From Phyllobacterium sophorae (GTDB taxonomy: Bacteria; Pseudomonadota; Alphaproteobacteria; Rhizobiales; Rhizobiaceae), in the NCBI RefSeq assembly GCF_003010965.1, contig NZ_PGGM01000016.1:62001-126000 (forward strand): a DNA stretch of 64,000 nt. Direction: 5' to 3'. The notes beneath the pieces were generated by a model. That model saw nothing but the letters and a program-made list of their open reading frames with translations, was not told the origin of the DNA and did no database searches. Shown piece by piece: positions 54,149 through 63,679 of this stretch. Within the stretch, counting starts at the first letter, position 1. Each line of letters opens with the position of its first letter. The position numbers and the translations under genes are program-made.

Positions 54149-55336
54149 ATGCCAAAGACAGTTGAAATCGCCGATCTGAAAAAAATCGCGCAGCGCCGCG
54201 TACCAAAAATGTTTTTCGACTATGCCGACTCGGGTGCGTGGACCGAAAGCACTTACCGCGCCAATGAAGAAGATTTCCGCAAGATTCAGCTGCGCCAGCG
54301 TGTCGCTGTCGACATGACCGACCGGACACTTGAAAGCACCATGATTGGCCAGAAGGTCTCGATGCCAGTCGCTCTCGCGCCCACCGGACTTACCGGCATG
54401 CAACATGCGGATGGCGAGATGCTGGCAGCTCAGGCGGCCGAAGAGTTTGGTGTTCCCTTCACGCTCTCAACCATGAGTATTTGTTCGATTGAGGACGTTG
54501 CGTCGGCAACGACCAAGCCGTTCTGGTTCCAGCTCTACGTGATGCGCGACCGTGACTTCATCTACAATCTGATCGATCGCGCCAAAGCGGCCAAGTGTTC
54601 CGCCCTGGTTCTGACGCTCGACCTGCAAATTCTCGGCCAGCGTCACAAGGATATTCGCAACGGTCTTTCCGCCCCGCCGAAATTCACGCCGAAACATATC
54701 TGGCAAATGGCCACCCGCCCGCATTGGTGCATCGGTATGCTCAAGACGCAGCGCCGCACATTCCGCAACATCGTCGGTCATGCCAAGGGTGTTGGAGACC
54801 TATCATCGCTGTCGACCTGGACTGCGGAACAGTTTGATCCGCGCCTGTCGTGGAATGATGTCGCATGGATCAAGGAACGCTGGGGCGGCAAACTCATCAT
54901 CAAGGGAATCCTCGATGTGGAGGATGCAAAAATGGCGGTCTCAACCGGCGCTGATGCCATTATCGTATCCAATCACGGGGGCCGCCAGCTTGACGGCGCG
55001 CCATCATCGATTTCTGTTCTCGCCGATATTGTTGATGCCGTAGGTGACAAGATCGAAGTACTTTTCGATGGCGGCATTCGGTCCGGACAGGATGTATTGA
55101 AAGCCCTCGCGATCGGCGCCAAAGGTACCTTTATCGGCCGGGCATTTCTCTACGGCCTCGGCGCAGGCGGCAAGCAGGGTGTCACCGAAGCGTTGGAAAT
55201 TATCCGCAAGGAACTCGATATCACCATGGCCTTATGCGGGGAACGGGACGTGAAAAATCTCGATCGCAACAATCTCTACAAGAGCGGTCTTGAGACCAAA
55301 CCGCGCATGGCCGAGGTCAAGAAGAAGCGCGGCTGA
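54149..55336 (+). CDS. lldD: FMN-dependent alpha-hydroxy-acid dehydrogenase (L-lactate type)
   Basis: 395 residues. Family motifs: FDYADSGAWTE near residue 23, APTGLTGMQHADGE for FMN contact, catalytic His-Arg in VSNHGGRQLDG (about residue 275), and FDGGIRSGQDVLKALAIGAKG. Oxidises L-lactate or a related 2-hydroxyacid at the membrane. The specific substrate is not certain from sequence, so the symbol is by closest family. An intrinsic terminator follows. Confidence 0.88.
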   Translation: MPKTVEIADLKKIAQRRVPKMFFDYADSGAWTESTYRANEEDFRKIQLRQRVAVDMTDRTLESTMIGQKVSMPVALAPTGLTGMQHADGEMLAAQAAEEFGVPFTLSTMSICSIEDVASATTKPFWFQLYVMRDRDFIYNLIDRAKAAKCSALVLTLDLQILGQRHKDIRNGLSAPPKFTPKHIWQMATRPHWCIGMLKTQRRTFRNIVGHAKGVGDLSSLSTWTAEQFDPRLSWNDVAWIKERWGGKLIIKGILDVEDAKMAVSTGADAIIVSNHGGRQLDGAPSSISVLADIVDAVGDKIEVLFDGGIRSGQDVLKALAIGAKGTFIGRAFLYGLGAGGKQGVTEALEIIRKELDITMALCGERDVKNLDRNNLYKSGLETKPRMAEVKKKRG

Positions 55337-55354
55337 TAGCTGCAGATCAACAAG

Positions 55355-55376
55355 AACCCCGGAATTTCCGGGGTTT
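55355..55376 (+). terminator. Intrinsic terminator of the lactate-type dehydrogenase gene
   Basis: Stem AACCCCGGA / TCCGGGGTT around a short AT loop, followed by T. It starts 19 bases after the stop. Confidence 0.8.
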
Positions 55377-55466
55377 ATGTTGGGTGAATCAGATGGTCTT
55401 CATCACTCGGAATCAATTGCATTCCTAGCGGGCCACCACTCATCGGCATTGTTCTGCCAGTGCTTT

Positions 55467-56096
55467 TTATACAATGATGTTGAGAATACCCTGCTCGACC
55501 TTGTCCATAACCCACTGGCGCTCATCCCCCCATGCGTGGCGCTTCCATCCTTCCCAGGTAAACCCGCAAAGAACGATCTTCCATTCAGCTGGATCGAAAT
55601 TCTGGAGAATATACGTCAGACCGAAGTAGCCAGTGCTCGGGAAAATTTCTCTGCGCTTGGCTTCGGGTATCCCGAGTACATCGCAACCATCCCTATAAAA
55701 GTGGGGTGGAAGCAAGAGGATAGCCTTGCCGGCGGCGCCAAACGCGTCAATCGCCTGTAGCGTCCAATCGCCTCTCCTTCCCTTCAGCCGTGAGAGAAGG
55801 TGAGGTTGCCTGAAGTACTCTGCGATGATCTGCGGATGATAGGCGAAGACGACCTGCGAAGCGCCCTGAACGATTGGTGAATTGAAATAAGCAGGATCGG
55901 AAAGGCGGCGCTGCATCGGCTTGCCGGAATTGCAAACGAACAGCAAATCCGTTCTGGTCCCGGAAAACTCCTTTGACAATTTCGGTTCATTGAAACGCAC
56001 AACCAGATCTGATTGATCGACCATATCAGAAAGGTCATTTTTGATCGGGCCATTACCGACAATAAAGATTGTCTTACGCTGGTCAGTTGTCATCAA
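55467..56096 (-). CDS. GT29/sialyltransferase-like protein
   Basis: 209 residues (MTTDQRK at 56093 is an alternative start). The opening FIVGNGPIKNDLSDMVDQSDLVVRFNEP is the donor-binding sialylmotif-like block found in glycosyltransferase family 29 and in proteins that some databases call urease operon accessory protein. PSTGYFGLTYILQNF and the closing LCGFTWEGWKRHAWGDERQWV are also shared. No urease, lipopolysaccharide or sialic acid genes adjoin. Cytosolic; activity not established. Confidence 0.72.
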   Translation of the reverse strand: MMTTDQRKTIFIVGNGPIKNDLSDMVDQSDLVVRFNEPKLSKEFSGTRTDLLFVCNSGKPMQRRLSDPAYFNSPIVQGASQVVFAYHPQIIAEYFRQPHLLSRLKGRRGDWTLQAIDAFGAAGKAILLLPPHFYRDGCDVLGIPEAKRREIFPSTGYFGLTYILQNFDPAEWKIVLCGFTWEGWKRHAWGDERQWVMDKVEQGILNIIV

Positions 56097-56261
56097 TTGA
56101 TTCTTGGTTGGCTGAAGTAGCTGGCAGGAGTTTTGATCTTAGCACTGGTTTGTGCGGTAATGCCTATGCTCTATGGCAAAATAGCGCCTTTTGGCAAAAA
56201 CTGTGTCAACGCGGACAATTCCGAAACGCACGCTTGCGCCGCAACAGGAAGCATGAGCCGC

Positions 56262-56336
56262 TGGTACGCCCAAGGGGAATCGAACCCCTGTTTGCGCCGT
56301 GAGAGGGCGCCGTCCTGACCGCTAGACGATGGGCGC
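56262..56336 (-). tRNA. tRNA-Glu, anticodon CTC
   Basis: 75 bases with CCA encoded. On the minus strand the acceptor GCGCCCA pairs with TGGGCGT, discriminator A. Anticodon stem GCGCC/GGCGC with loop CTCTCAC and anticodon CTC at 56301-56303. The sequence TCGTCTAG in the D arm is typical of tRNA-Glu. Confidence 0.95.
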
Positions 56337-56427
56337 ATAGCAGGTTGATCACGCGGGTATAATCAAGCTGCCGGGAAAGTGCAATATTGTTTTGCGCGTC
56401 CTTTGACGTTAACGCGCCCCGTTTCAG

Positions 56428-56826
56428 CTAATTGCCCACTGCCTCCGATATTCGCGCGATGACACGCTTGGTCGTGACATCATAAAGAAGAATCTGCCGG
56501 CTGCCGTCGCCGAGCCTTGTCTCAAGGGAGAGCGTATTCTCCGAAAGATTATGAGACAGGATGCGTGTGCCCGGATCGAGCGTGATCGCCTCGCCCTCAA
56601 GCGCAGCTCCAAGCGCCTGTCCCGCGGTCTGCGACCGTGTGACCGTCGCCACCTCCTGCACCGGCTGGTTAATCTTGTAGACAATGGCGGCGAGCACAGC
56701 CATAAGACCAATCACCATAATGCCGATGGAAACAGCCAGAAGCCGAATCATTTTGCGGCGAACCCGCTCCATTGCGGGATCGAGCGGTTCTTCTTCCCCA
56801 TCAAGGTCTTGGTTGATATTGGCCAT
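56428..56826 (-). CDS. DUF6476 single-pass membrane protein
   Basis: 132 residues from MANINQDL (56826). An acidic N-terminal stretch, then RRKMIRLLAVSIGIMVIGLMAVLAAIVYKI (one membrane segment, about residues 30-55) and a short outer domain ending in RILLYD-like repeats. A protein of this type sits beside the RluD gene in many rhizobia. Divergent from the pseudouridine synthase, 54 bases apart. Function unknown. Confidence 0.8.
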   Translation of the reverse strand: MANINQDLDGEEEPLDPAMERVRRKMIRLLAVSIGIMVIGLMAVLAAIVYKINQPVQEVATVTRSQTAGQALGAALEGEAITLDPGTRILSHNLSENTLSLETRLGDGSRQILLYDVTTKRVIARISEAVGN

Positions 56827-56880
56827 ATACGGCATCTCCGAGGTTCGAAACCAAGCCTCTGTAACGAAGGGACGAGGTCT

Positions 56881-57885
56881 TTGAAAGAACTAATTACCAA
56901 TTTCGAGGCAACCGGCAAAAGGCTGGACGCGTGGCTTTCTGCTCAGCTGGCACCAGATCTGTCGCGAAATCGCATTCAATCGCTTATCAGTGAGGGACAG
57001 GTAAGCGTTGACGGCAAAACCATCCGTGAGGCCAAGCACAAGCTTCGCGAGGGTGCCAGCATCACAATCGCGATCCCGGAGCCTGAGGATGCGACACCCA
57101 AGGGCGAAGAAATAGCGCTCGACATTCTGTACGAAGACGCTGATCTCGTCGTTATCAACAAACCTGCCGGGCTGGTGGTGCACCCGGGCAACGGCAATTG
57201 GACCGGCACGCTCGTCAATGCGTTGATCCATCACTGCGGCGACACTCTGTCGGGCATTGGCGGCGTTAAGCGGCCGGGCATTGTGCATCGCCTGGACAAA
57301 GAAACCAGCGGCGTTATGGTCGTGGCCAAAAACGACCTTGCCCACCGCCATCTGAGCGCCCAATTTGCTGATCACGGGCGCACGGGTGATCTGGAGAGGG
57401 CATATCTTGCCATCGTCTGGGGAACGCCCGACCGTAAAACCGGAACGATCGATGCCCCGCTTGGACGCTCCCATCGCGATCGCACCAAGCAGGCCGTAGT
57501 GCATGAAGAGCGCGACGACGCACGCCATGCCGTTACTCATTTCGAGGTTCAGGAGAGGTTCGGTGCAAAAGAAGATGCTACCGCCCTTGCCTCTCTCATC
57601 GAATGCCGGTTGGAAACTGGCAGAACACATCAGATCCGTGTTCATATGGCTCATATTGGTCATCCGCTTGTAGGTGATCTGGAATATGGCAGCGCCTACA
57701 AAACGAAGGCGAACAAACTCGCGGAACCACTGCAAAGCATCGTCAAGGGATTCAACCGGCAAGCGCTCCATGCCAGGCTTCTTGCGTTCGAACACCCTTC
57801 CACCGGAGAAATATTGCATTTTGAAGCACCTTTACCGGTCGACATGGGCCAGCTGCTTGAGGCATTTCGCACCGGTAGCTTCTGA
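56881..57885 (+). CDS. rluD: RluA-family 23S rRNA pseudouridine synthase (RluD-like), TTG start
   Basis: 334 residues beginning LKELITNFEATGKRLDAWLS. No ATG or GTG fits: the first codon must be TTG 56881, which has AAGGGA at 56867-56872. An S4 domain (about residues 10-70) is followed by the synthase domain with the catalytic Asp in HRLDKETSGVMVVAK and RTHQIRVHMAHIGHPLVGD. It isomerises uridines in 23S rRNA. The frame open upstream to 56551 is antisense to DUF6476 and not coding. Confidence 0.9.
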   Translation: MKELITNFEATGKRLDAWLSAQLAPDLSRNRIQSLISEGQVSVDGKTIREAKHKLREGASITIAIPEPEDATPKGEEIALDILYEDADLVVINKPAGLVVHPGNGNWTGTLVNALIHHCGDTLSGIGGVKRPGIVHRLDKETSGVMVVAKNDLAHRHLSAQFADHGRTGDLERAYLAIVWGTPDRKTGTIDAPLGRSHRDRTKQAVVHEERDDARHAVTHFEVQERFGAKEDATALASLIECRLETGRTHQIRVHMAHIGHPLVGDLEYGSAYKTKANKLAEPLQSIVKGFNRQALHARLLAFEHPSTGEILHFEAPLPVDMGQLLEAFRTGSF

Positions 57886-58133
57886 TCGGATTATTTTTCA
57901 AAGGGACGGAACAATTTCGCCTCCAACGTATTCATAAGAACAGACGCTCAAATCCTGACTCGATTGTTCACGTTTATGTGACACAATGTTTCGTTGCTTT
58001 ATGCATCGTGTTTTTGACAAAATGATACCTATATATTGATGGCACCAATCTGTTCGCGCCAAGCTCTTGGGCGGGCAGCTGTTGCGGACCCGCCGATAAT
58101 GGGGGTCAATTCCAAAATGAGGAGGGGTGCTCT

Positions 58134-59045
58134 GTGGCCCAAAATCTTCCAAGTATTCTAGGCGGTGACGGTGGACTGACCCGCTATCTCGAAGAAATCC
58201 GACGCTTTCCCATGCTCGAACCGCAAGAAGAGTACATGCTTGCAAAGCGGTATCTTGAGCATGCGGACCCCAAAGCGGCTCATAAACTTGTAACCAGCCA
58301 TCTGCGGCTCGTCGCCAAGATCGCAATGGGTTATCGCGGCTATGGCTTGCCGATTGGTGAAGTTATTTCCGAAGGTAATGTCGGCCTGATGCAGGCTGTC
58401 AAAAGATTCGAACCAGAACGTGGTTTTCGTCTAGCTACCTATGCCATGTGGTGGATCAAGGCCTCGATCCAGGAATATGTCCTGCGCTCGTGGAGCCTGG
58501 TCAAGATGGGCACGACCGCCAACCAGAAACGTCTGTTCTTCAACCTGCGTAAGGTGAAAAGCAAAATTCAGGCGCTGGATGATGGTGACCTCAATCCGGA
58601 ACAGGTCAAGGAAATTGCAACGCGTCTCAGTGTTTCCGAAGACGAAGTGATTTCCATGAACCGCCGCCTCTCGGGCGATGCTTCGCTAAACGCACCCATT
58701 CGTTCGTCTGACGGCGAGGCGGGGGGTGATTGGCAGGATTGGCTGGTGGACGACCACGACAGCGCTGAAGAGATGCTGATCGAGCAGGACGAACTGGAAA
58801 ATCGCCGCGAAATGCTCACGAGCGCAATGTCGTCTCTGAACGATCGCGAACGCCGCATCTTCCAGGCACGACGCCTTGCTGATGATCCGGTAACGCTGGA
58901 AGATCTTTCGACGGAGTTCGGCATCAGCCGCGAACGCGTTCGCCAGATAGAAGTCCGCGCATTCGAGAAAGTGCAGGACGCCGTGAAAGCCGCTGCGATC
59001 AAGCAGCAAAAGGCACTTGTCTCGACTGGCTCGGATGCTCGCTGA
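58134..59045 (+). CDS. rpoH: RNA polymerase heat-shock sigma factor (sigma-32)
   Basis: 303 residues, GTG start with GAGGAGG nine bases upstream. Region 2 has the RpoH box LRLVAKIAMGYRGYGLPIGEVISEGNVGLM and AMWWIKASIQEYVLRSWSLVKMGT; region 4 ends with STEFGISRERVRQIEVRAFEKVQ. It directs transcription of heat-shock genes. A bidirectional terminator follows. The 248-base upstream region has no consensus sigma-70 promoter. Confidence 0.96.
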   Translation: MAQNLPSILGGDGGLTRYLEEIRRFPMLEPQEEYMLAKRYLEHADPKAAHKLVTSHLRLVAKIAMGYRGYGLPIGEVISEGNVGLMQAVKRFEPERGFRLATYAMWWIKASIQEYVLRSWSLVKMGTTANQKRLFFNLRKVKSKIQALDDGDLNPEQVKEIATRLSVSEDEVISMNRRLSGDASLNAPIRSSDGEAGGDWQDWLVDDHDSAEEMLIEQDELENRREMLTSAMSSLNDRERRIFQARRLADDPVTLEDLSTEFGISRERVRQIEVRAFEKVQDAVKAAAIKQQKALVSTGSDAR

Positions 59046-59068
59046 GTACGGACGTCAACGAATAGGAT

Positions 59069-59091
59069 AAAGGCCGCCTGTAGCGGCCTTT
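59069..59091 (+). terminator. Terminator shared by rpoH and the convergent gene
   Basis: AAAGGCCGC / GCGGCCTTT with loop CTGTA: a 9-base stem flanked by A3 and T3 on both sides, usable in either direction. The minus-strand gene ends 10 bases away. Confidence 0.85.
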
Positions 59092-59100
59092 GTTCATGGC

Positions 59101-60690
59101 TTACCCACCTGCCTTCGCGGCCCAGGATTTCAGCACCTCATCGAACGCCTTCTCGCCAGGTAGACCCTTTTCAAGGGTGATCAAGGCCCGCCGGCCCGTC
59201 TTGTAGGCGATTGGTATATCGACCCAGGACTGGCGCCGCATCAACGACATGTTGGTATCGATTGCCGTCTTCGCATCATTCATTGCAATGATGAAGAAGT
59301 TGTCGGCAATCTTCGCCGGAATGGCGACGAGTGGGCTGCCCGGCGCCTGTTCCGTATCCTTGAACGTCATGCGTGACACGTTGTCGATTGAACCGCCCGC
59401 AAATCCCTCGGGTACGGTAAAGATCATTTCGACCAGGTGACTTGCGGGCAGGGTCTTATCACCATTGCGCCGGATAATCATGCGCAGATTGATGCCACGG
59501 TCAGGGATGGTAACCTCGGCCCGGATAGCTGGTTCCGGGGGAAGATCATTACCGGGTGATTCCTGTACGACCGACCAGACGACACCGCCCGCATCCGCAG
59601 TACCGGCATCCTGCCCGGAGCGTTCCTCGTAGAAGAAAGCCTTCTGCCCGATCGGCAGCGCGGCAGACGGTTGCGCCTGACCGGCAGCCTGCTGCTGGCC
59701 CTGTGCCGCAGGCGGTTTGGCGGTTTGATCGGGCGTCGAGGCCGCAACCGACGTACCCTCTCCGATAGAGGGTGTGTCATTCGCTGGGCCGGGATTTATT
59801 TCCTGACCATCAGGCAGCAGCCGTTGCGTCAATTTTGGCTCCGGCTTCGGCTCGTTCGTTTCCGGGGCCGCTGCCGGAGTCGGTGTTGCTGGCTGTGGCG
59901 GTTGCGCCGGCGTGTCCGCTGTTTCCGCAGGTTTTGCCGGTTCCGGTTGGCTGCTGGTAAGATTGGCCAACCATGTCTTGACGGCCCCGGCCTGTGCCGA
60001 AATCCTGTCCTTGTAGGTCCATCCCGCATAGCCAGCGCCGGCGACGACCAAAAGCAAAGCAAGAATGCCAAGCAAAGGCACCAGAGAACGCTTCTGCATT
60101 GGCTGCTTAAGGGGACCCCGCGTATAGACGCCATAGTCGCCAGTCCGGCGGTCTTCTGTTGCACCCCTCAGGTCGTCGTCAGTTTCTTCCTCAGGGCCTT
60201 GCCCCGTCTGCTGGTCCATAAAACCGGGAGCCGGTTTGGATATTTGAGGGTCTGCGCGAAAACTGTCGGGCTTGGTTAATGTCCGCCCTTCACCGCTGGA
60301 ACCTTGACTGGTCAGGAAATCTTCAAGGGCATCGGGCTGTGAGCCTACTTTTGTAAAGGCAGGAGCGGTAACCGGGATGGGCTTCTCCTCCGTAGGAGGA
60401 GGCGTCGAGGCGACGACAGGCGCCTGAGCAGGAACCGAGGGCGCCGCAGGAACAGGCTCTGGAACGGGAAGGCTATCCTCGACAGCAGGCGTGAATTCAG
60501 TCTCGACCTCAGCGATTGCATCTTCCAGCGCCTTGATTTGGCGCTTCGCCACGGTCTCCGTCGCATTCAGCGCGGCAAGCTTTTGCTCAATCGTTGCGCG
60601 GGCTTTCGCATACACACGTTGACGAAGCTCGGGCGTTGGATCCGCGAGCCCGTCAATTGTCTTCCTCAATACTGCAACGAAGTCTGCCAT
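59101..60690 (-). CDS. Proline-rich single-pass membrane protein, conserved hypothetical
   Basis: 529 residues. Residues 1-65 form a helical, coiled-coil-like segment (ATIEQKLAALNATETVAKRQIKALEDAIAEVE), followed by a Pro/Ala/Val-rich linker, a membrane helix at about residues 205-225 (LVPLLGILALLLVVAGAGYAGW), another long Pro/Gln/Ala linker and a folded C-terminal domain from about residue 370. The layout is that of a periplasmic anchor or secretion-type protein. It is conserved downstream of rpoH in rhizobia, as far as I know, without a function. Confidence 0.78.
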   Translation of the reverse strand: MADFVAVLRKTIDGLADPTPELRQRVYAKARATIEQKLAALNATETVAKRQIKALEDAIAEVETEFTPAVEDSLPVPEPVPAAPSVPAQAPVVASTPPPTEEKPIPVTAPAFTKVGSQPDALEDFLTSQGSSGEGRTLTKPDSFRADPQISKPAPGFMDQQTGQGPEEETDDDLRGATEDRRTGDYGVYTRGPLKQPMQKRSLVPLLGILALLLVVAGAGYAGWTYKDRISAQAGAVKTWLANLTSSQPEPAKPAETADTPAQPPQPATPTPAAAPETNEPKPEPKLTQRLLPDGQEINPGPANDTPSIGEGTSVAASTPDQTAKPPAAQGQQQAAGQAQPSAALPIGQKAFFYEERSGQDAGTADAGGVVWSVVQESPGNDLPPEPAIRAEVTIPDRGINLRMIIRRNGDKTLPASHLVEMIFTVPEGFAGGSIDNVSRMTFKDTEQAPGSPLVAIPAKIADNFFIIAMNDAKTAIDTNMSLMRRQSWVDIPIAYKTGRRALITLEKGLPGEKAFDEVLKSWAAKAGG

Positions 60691-60756
60691 TCACCCAAAC
60701 CTATGGTTTTGTTGTGAGATTAACCCTGAGACGCGCCTTTGACACTCAACTCGACT

Positions 60757-62052
60757 CTAATCATGAAATGGGTCAGTAACAAGTATCGTGTCATCGCGTT
60801 CAGGGCTGGTGGACAGCAGTGCAATCGGCGCGCCGATCAGTTCTTCGATATAACGCACATATTTGACTGCCTGCGCAGGGAGTTCGCTCCAGCTGCGCGC
60901 GCCAGCTGTGGTTCCTTCCCAGCCTTCCAGCGTTTCATAGACAGGCTTTACGCGGGCTTGCTGCCCCTGACCTGCAGGTAGGTAATCGATTACCTCGCCG
61001 TCCAATTCATAACCCGTACAGACCTTGATTTCCTCAAGACCATCGAGCACGTCGAGTTTGGTCAGCGCAATACCACTGATGCCGTTGTTGGCTACGGCCT
61101 GGCGCACGAGTACCGCGTCAAACCAGCCGCACCGGCGCTTGCGTCCGGTTACCGTTCCGAATTCGTGCCCGCGCTCGCCGAGAAATTGCCCGACTTCATT
61201 CTGCTGCTCTGTCGGGAACGGGCCTTCACCGACACGCGTCGTATAGGCCTTGGTGATGCCAAGAACATAGTGGAGGGAGCCAGGACCAATGCCTGAACCT
61301 GCCGAGGCCTGTCCGGCGACCGTGTTCGACGAAGTCACAAACGGATATGTTCCGTGGTCGATATCGAGCAGTGTGCCTTGCGCACCTTCGAAAAGAATGC
61401 GTTCGCCGGCACGTTTCTTCTGATCGAGCACGTACCAGACTCGGTCCATGAACGGCAAAATGTGCGGTGCGGCTTCGTTGAGCTCGGCGAGTAGCGCCGC
61501 GCCGTCCACTTCGGCGAAACCCAGTCCGCGGCGGAGTGGGTTGTGGTGAGCAAGCAACCGTTCAATTTTAGCTGGTAGCGTGTTCGGATCGGCCAGATCA
61601 AGTACATGAATTGCACGGCGGCCGACCTTGTCTTCATAGGCCGGTCCAATACCACGGCCGGTTGTGCCAATTTTGGTACCCGCCGCGGCTTTTTCCTCAC
61701 GCAGCCTGTCAAGCTCGCCATGAATCGAAAGGATAAGCGTCGTGTTTTCCGCTATTTTCAGCGTGTCCGGGGTAATGACCACACCCTGCGCCTCGAGCTT
61801 CTTCTTTTCGGCTATGAAAGCGTGGGGATCAAACACGACGCCGTTACCGATGATGGAGAGCTTGCCCTGACGAACTACACCTGAGGGCAGAAGCGACAAC
61901 TTGTAGGTGACGCCATCGACGACCAGCGTATGACCCGCATTGTGACCGCCCTGAAAGCGAACGATGATATCTGCCCGTTCGGAAAGCCAATCGACAATCT
62001 TTCCCTTGCCCTCATCACCCCATTGGGAACCGATCACAACAACATTTGCCAT
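60757..62052 (-). CDS. purA: Adenylosuccinate synthetase
   Basis: 431 residues. GTP-binding [14 protein letters not shown] at residues 8-21, the [17 protein letters not shown] site, [16 protein letters not shown], and [23 protein letters not shown]. It joins IMP and aspartate in AMP synthesis. Complete, with the ATG at 62052 and a GGAG site. It stands alone on the minus strand; 194 gene-free bases separate it from the plus-strand transporter. Confidence 0.97.
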   Translation of the reverse strand: MANVVVIGSQWGDEGKGKIVDWLSERADIIVRFQGGHNAGHTLVVDGVTYKLSLLPSGVVRQGKLSIIGNGVVFDPHAFIAEKKKLEAQGVVITPDTLKIAENTTLILSIHGELDRLREEKAAAGTKIGTTGRGIGPAYEDKVGRRAIHVLDLADPNTLPAKIERLLAHHNPLRRGLGFAEVDGAALLAELNEAAPHILPFMDRVWYVLDQKKRAGERILFEGAQGTLLDIDHGTYPFVTSSNTVAGQASAGSGIGPGSLHYVLGITKAYTTRVGEGPFPTEQQNEVGQFLGERGHEFGTVTGRKRRCGWFDAVLVRQAVANNGISGIALTKLDVLDGLEEIKVCTGYELDGEVIDYLPAGQGQQARVKPVYETLEGWEGTTAGARSWSELPAQAVKYVRYIEELIGAPIALLSTSPERDDTILVTDPFHD

Positions 62053-62246
62053 TCAAAACTCCTCGAGTCATAACCTCGTCGCGCACTTTTTCCTCAAATG
62101 CGGTGCTTCTATACAGGCTGGTTTATAAAAGCGCGACAATTCTTTCCACGATCACCGGACCAATTTGCCTTTATTTGCTGAATAAACCTATTGTCCGCCT
62201 AACTGCAAAAGTTATCTGCCTGCCAGCCGGAAAAGACTGAAAGATC

Positions 62247-63155
62247 ATGAACCGCACCGCCTATGTCTTTCTCCTGGTAACTGCGCTGTTTTGGGGCGGC
62301 AACGCCGTCGCCGGGAAATTTGCTGTTGGGCACATCTCTCCGATGCTGTTGACATTGTTGCGCTGGCTCGTGGCTTTTCTATTGGTTGCCGCGATCAGCA
62401 CTAGGCACGTCCGGCGCGATTGGAAGGTATTGCGCAAACATCTCTGGCTACTGGCCGCTTTGGGTGCCTTTGGCTTTACATTTTTCAATATGGCACTTTA
62501 CAGCGCTCTCAACTACACGTCCGCAATCAATGTCACAATTGAGCAGGCAGGCATACCGATGGTCATCTTCATCACCAACCTCCTGCTCTTTGGCACGCCC
62601 GTGCAAACGGGGCAGATCTTCGGCTTCAGCCTTTCCTTGATTGGTGTTGCGCTGACTGCCGGCCATGGGAGCTTCTCACAGCTCGCCAGTCTGCAAGTCA
62701 ATTTCGGCGATACCTTGATGCTTCTTGCCGTGCTTCTCTACAGCGGTTACACCGTCGCGCTGCGTTTTCGGCCAGCCATCAACTGGCAAAGTCTCATGAC
62801 GGCCATGACTTTCTTTGCCTTCTTGACAGCCATACCCTTCACGATCTGGGAGATGAAATCCGGAGCGATGAGATTTCCAGATATGACTGGAACCTTGGTG
62901 GTGCTTTATACAGCAATCCTGCCCTCACTTGCGGCGCAGGTTCTTTTCATCAAGGGCGTTGAGTATATCGGTGCGAATCGGGCTGGCTTGTTCATCAATG
63001 CAGTGCCGATCTTCGGTACGCTGCTTGCGGTTGCACTCCTCGGTGAAGATTTTCGCCCTTATCATGCGGTCGCACTGGTCCTGGTTCTTGGCGGAATCTG
63101 GATTGCGGAGCTCAGCGGACGCAAGCATGCGGCAAGTGAAGCTGGCGGAGCATGA
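62247..63155 (+). CDS. DMT-family (EamA) transporter
   Basis: 302 residues with ten membrane segments in two EamA repeats. Start ALFWGGNAVAGKFAVG and the NYTSAINVTIEQAGIPMVIF block are typical of this drug/metabolite group. The substrate is unknown. The last 44 bases overlap convergently with a GNAT gene on the minus strand. It differs clearly in sequence from the other DMT protein at 3345. Confidence 0.88.
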   Translation: MNRTAYVFLLVTALFWGGNAVAGKFAVGHISPMLLTLLRWLVAFLLVAAISTRHVRRDWKVLRKHLWLLAALGAFGFTFFNMALYSALNYTSAINVTIEQAGIPMVIFITNLLLFGTPVQTGQIFGFSLSLIGVALTAGHGSFSQLASLQVNFGDTLMLLAVLLYSGYTVALRFRPAINWQSLMTAMTFFAFLTAIPFTIWEMKSGAMRFPDMTGTLVVLYTAILPSLAAQVLFIKGVEYIGANRAGLFINAVPIFGTLLAVALLGEDFRPYHAVALVLVLGGIWIAELSGRKHAASEAGGA

Positions 63156-63648
63156 AACAGGCATCATCCGAATAGGTTTTCAGCTTGGGCTCAAGGTCCG
63201 GCCGGTTGGCGACTTCAAATCCCTGCTTCTCCCAAAAACCGGACGACCCATTCACTGCAACAAGTGACATGGTTTTAAAGCCTGATACGAGGGCATGGCT
63301 TGCCACAATGGAAATGATCTTGCCCGCCGCACCGCTGCCGCGCGCCGCCCCAAGCAAGGCTATGTCATGGATGTAATAGGTGTCAGAGTGTTCCGGCAAA
63401 GCCGAAAGAACGGTGTTCAGAGCTGGAATGTTAAAACTTTTCCAGGGATGCGTAACCGCATATCCGATGATTGTGCTTCCGTTTTCCAGAACATAGCTTC
63501 CATTTTCATACAGTACGAGCCGATTGAGAAAAACCGCATCATCCTCCGGAAATTCCGGATGAACTTCCTTTGCAACGGCGCTGACAGAAGCGAGATCGCC
63601 CGCTTCCATCAGCCGCCAGTGCAGCGGATTCTCCAGGGAGGTCATCAT
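63112..63648 (-). CDS. GNAT-family N-acetyltransferase
   Basis: 178 residues. The acetyl-CoA loop appears as GAARGSGAAGKIIS near residue 98, preceded by IHDIALLG and followed by MSLVAVNGSSGFWEKQGFEV. Probable small-molecule or protein N-acetyltransferase. The start region is MMTSLENPLHWR; MTSLENP (63645) is equally possible. Its 3' end overlaps the transporter. Confidence 0.88.
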   Translation of the reverse strand: MMTSLENPLHWRLMEAGDLASVSAVAKEVHPEFPEDDAVFLNRLVLYENGSYVLENGSTIIGYAVTHPWKSFNIPALNTVLSALPEHSDTYYIHDIALLGAARGSGAAGKIISIVASHALVSGFKTMSLVAVNGSSGFWEKQGFEVANRPDLEPKLKTYSDDACFMLRQLHLPHACVR

Positions 63649-63679
63649 GTGACACCCCTACAATCAGCTCCCAGTGAGA

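Noticed and set aside
56890..57819. 309-codon minus-strand open frame
   Set aside because: Antisense of the pseudouridine synthase catalytic domain; no recognisable protein family.
58014..58037. TTGACA...TATATT as a promoter of rpoH
   Set aside because: The spacer is 12 bases, too short for a sigma-70 promoter.
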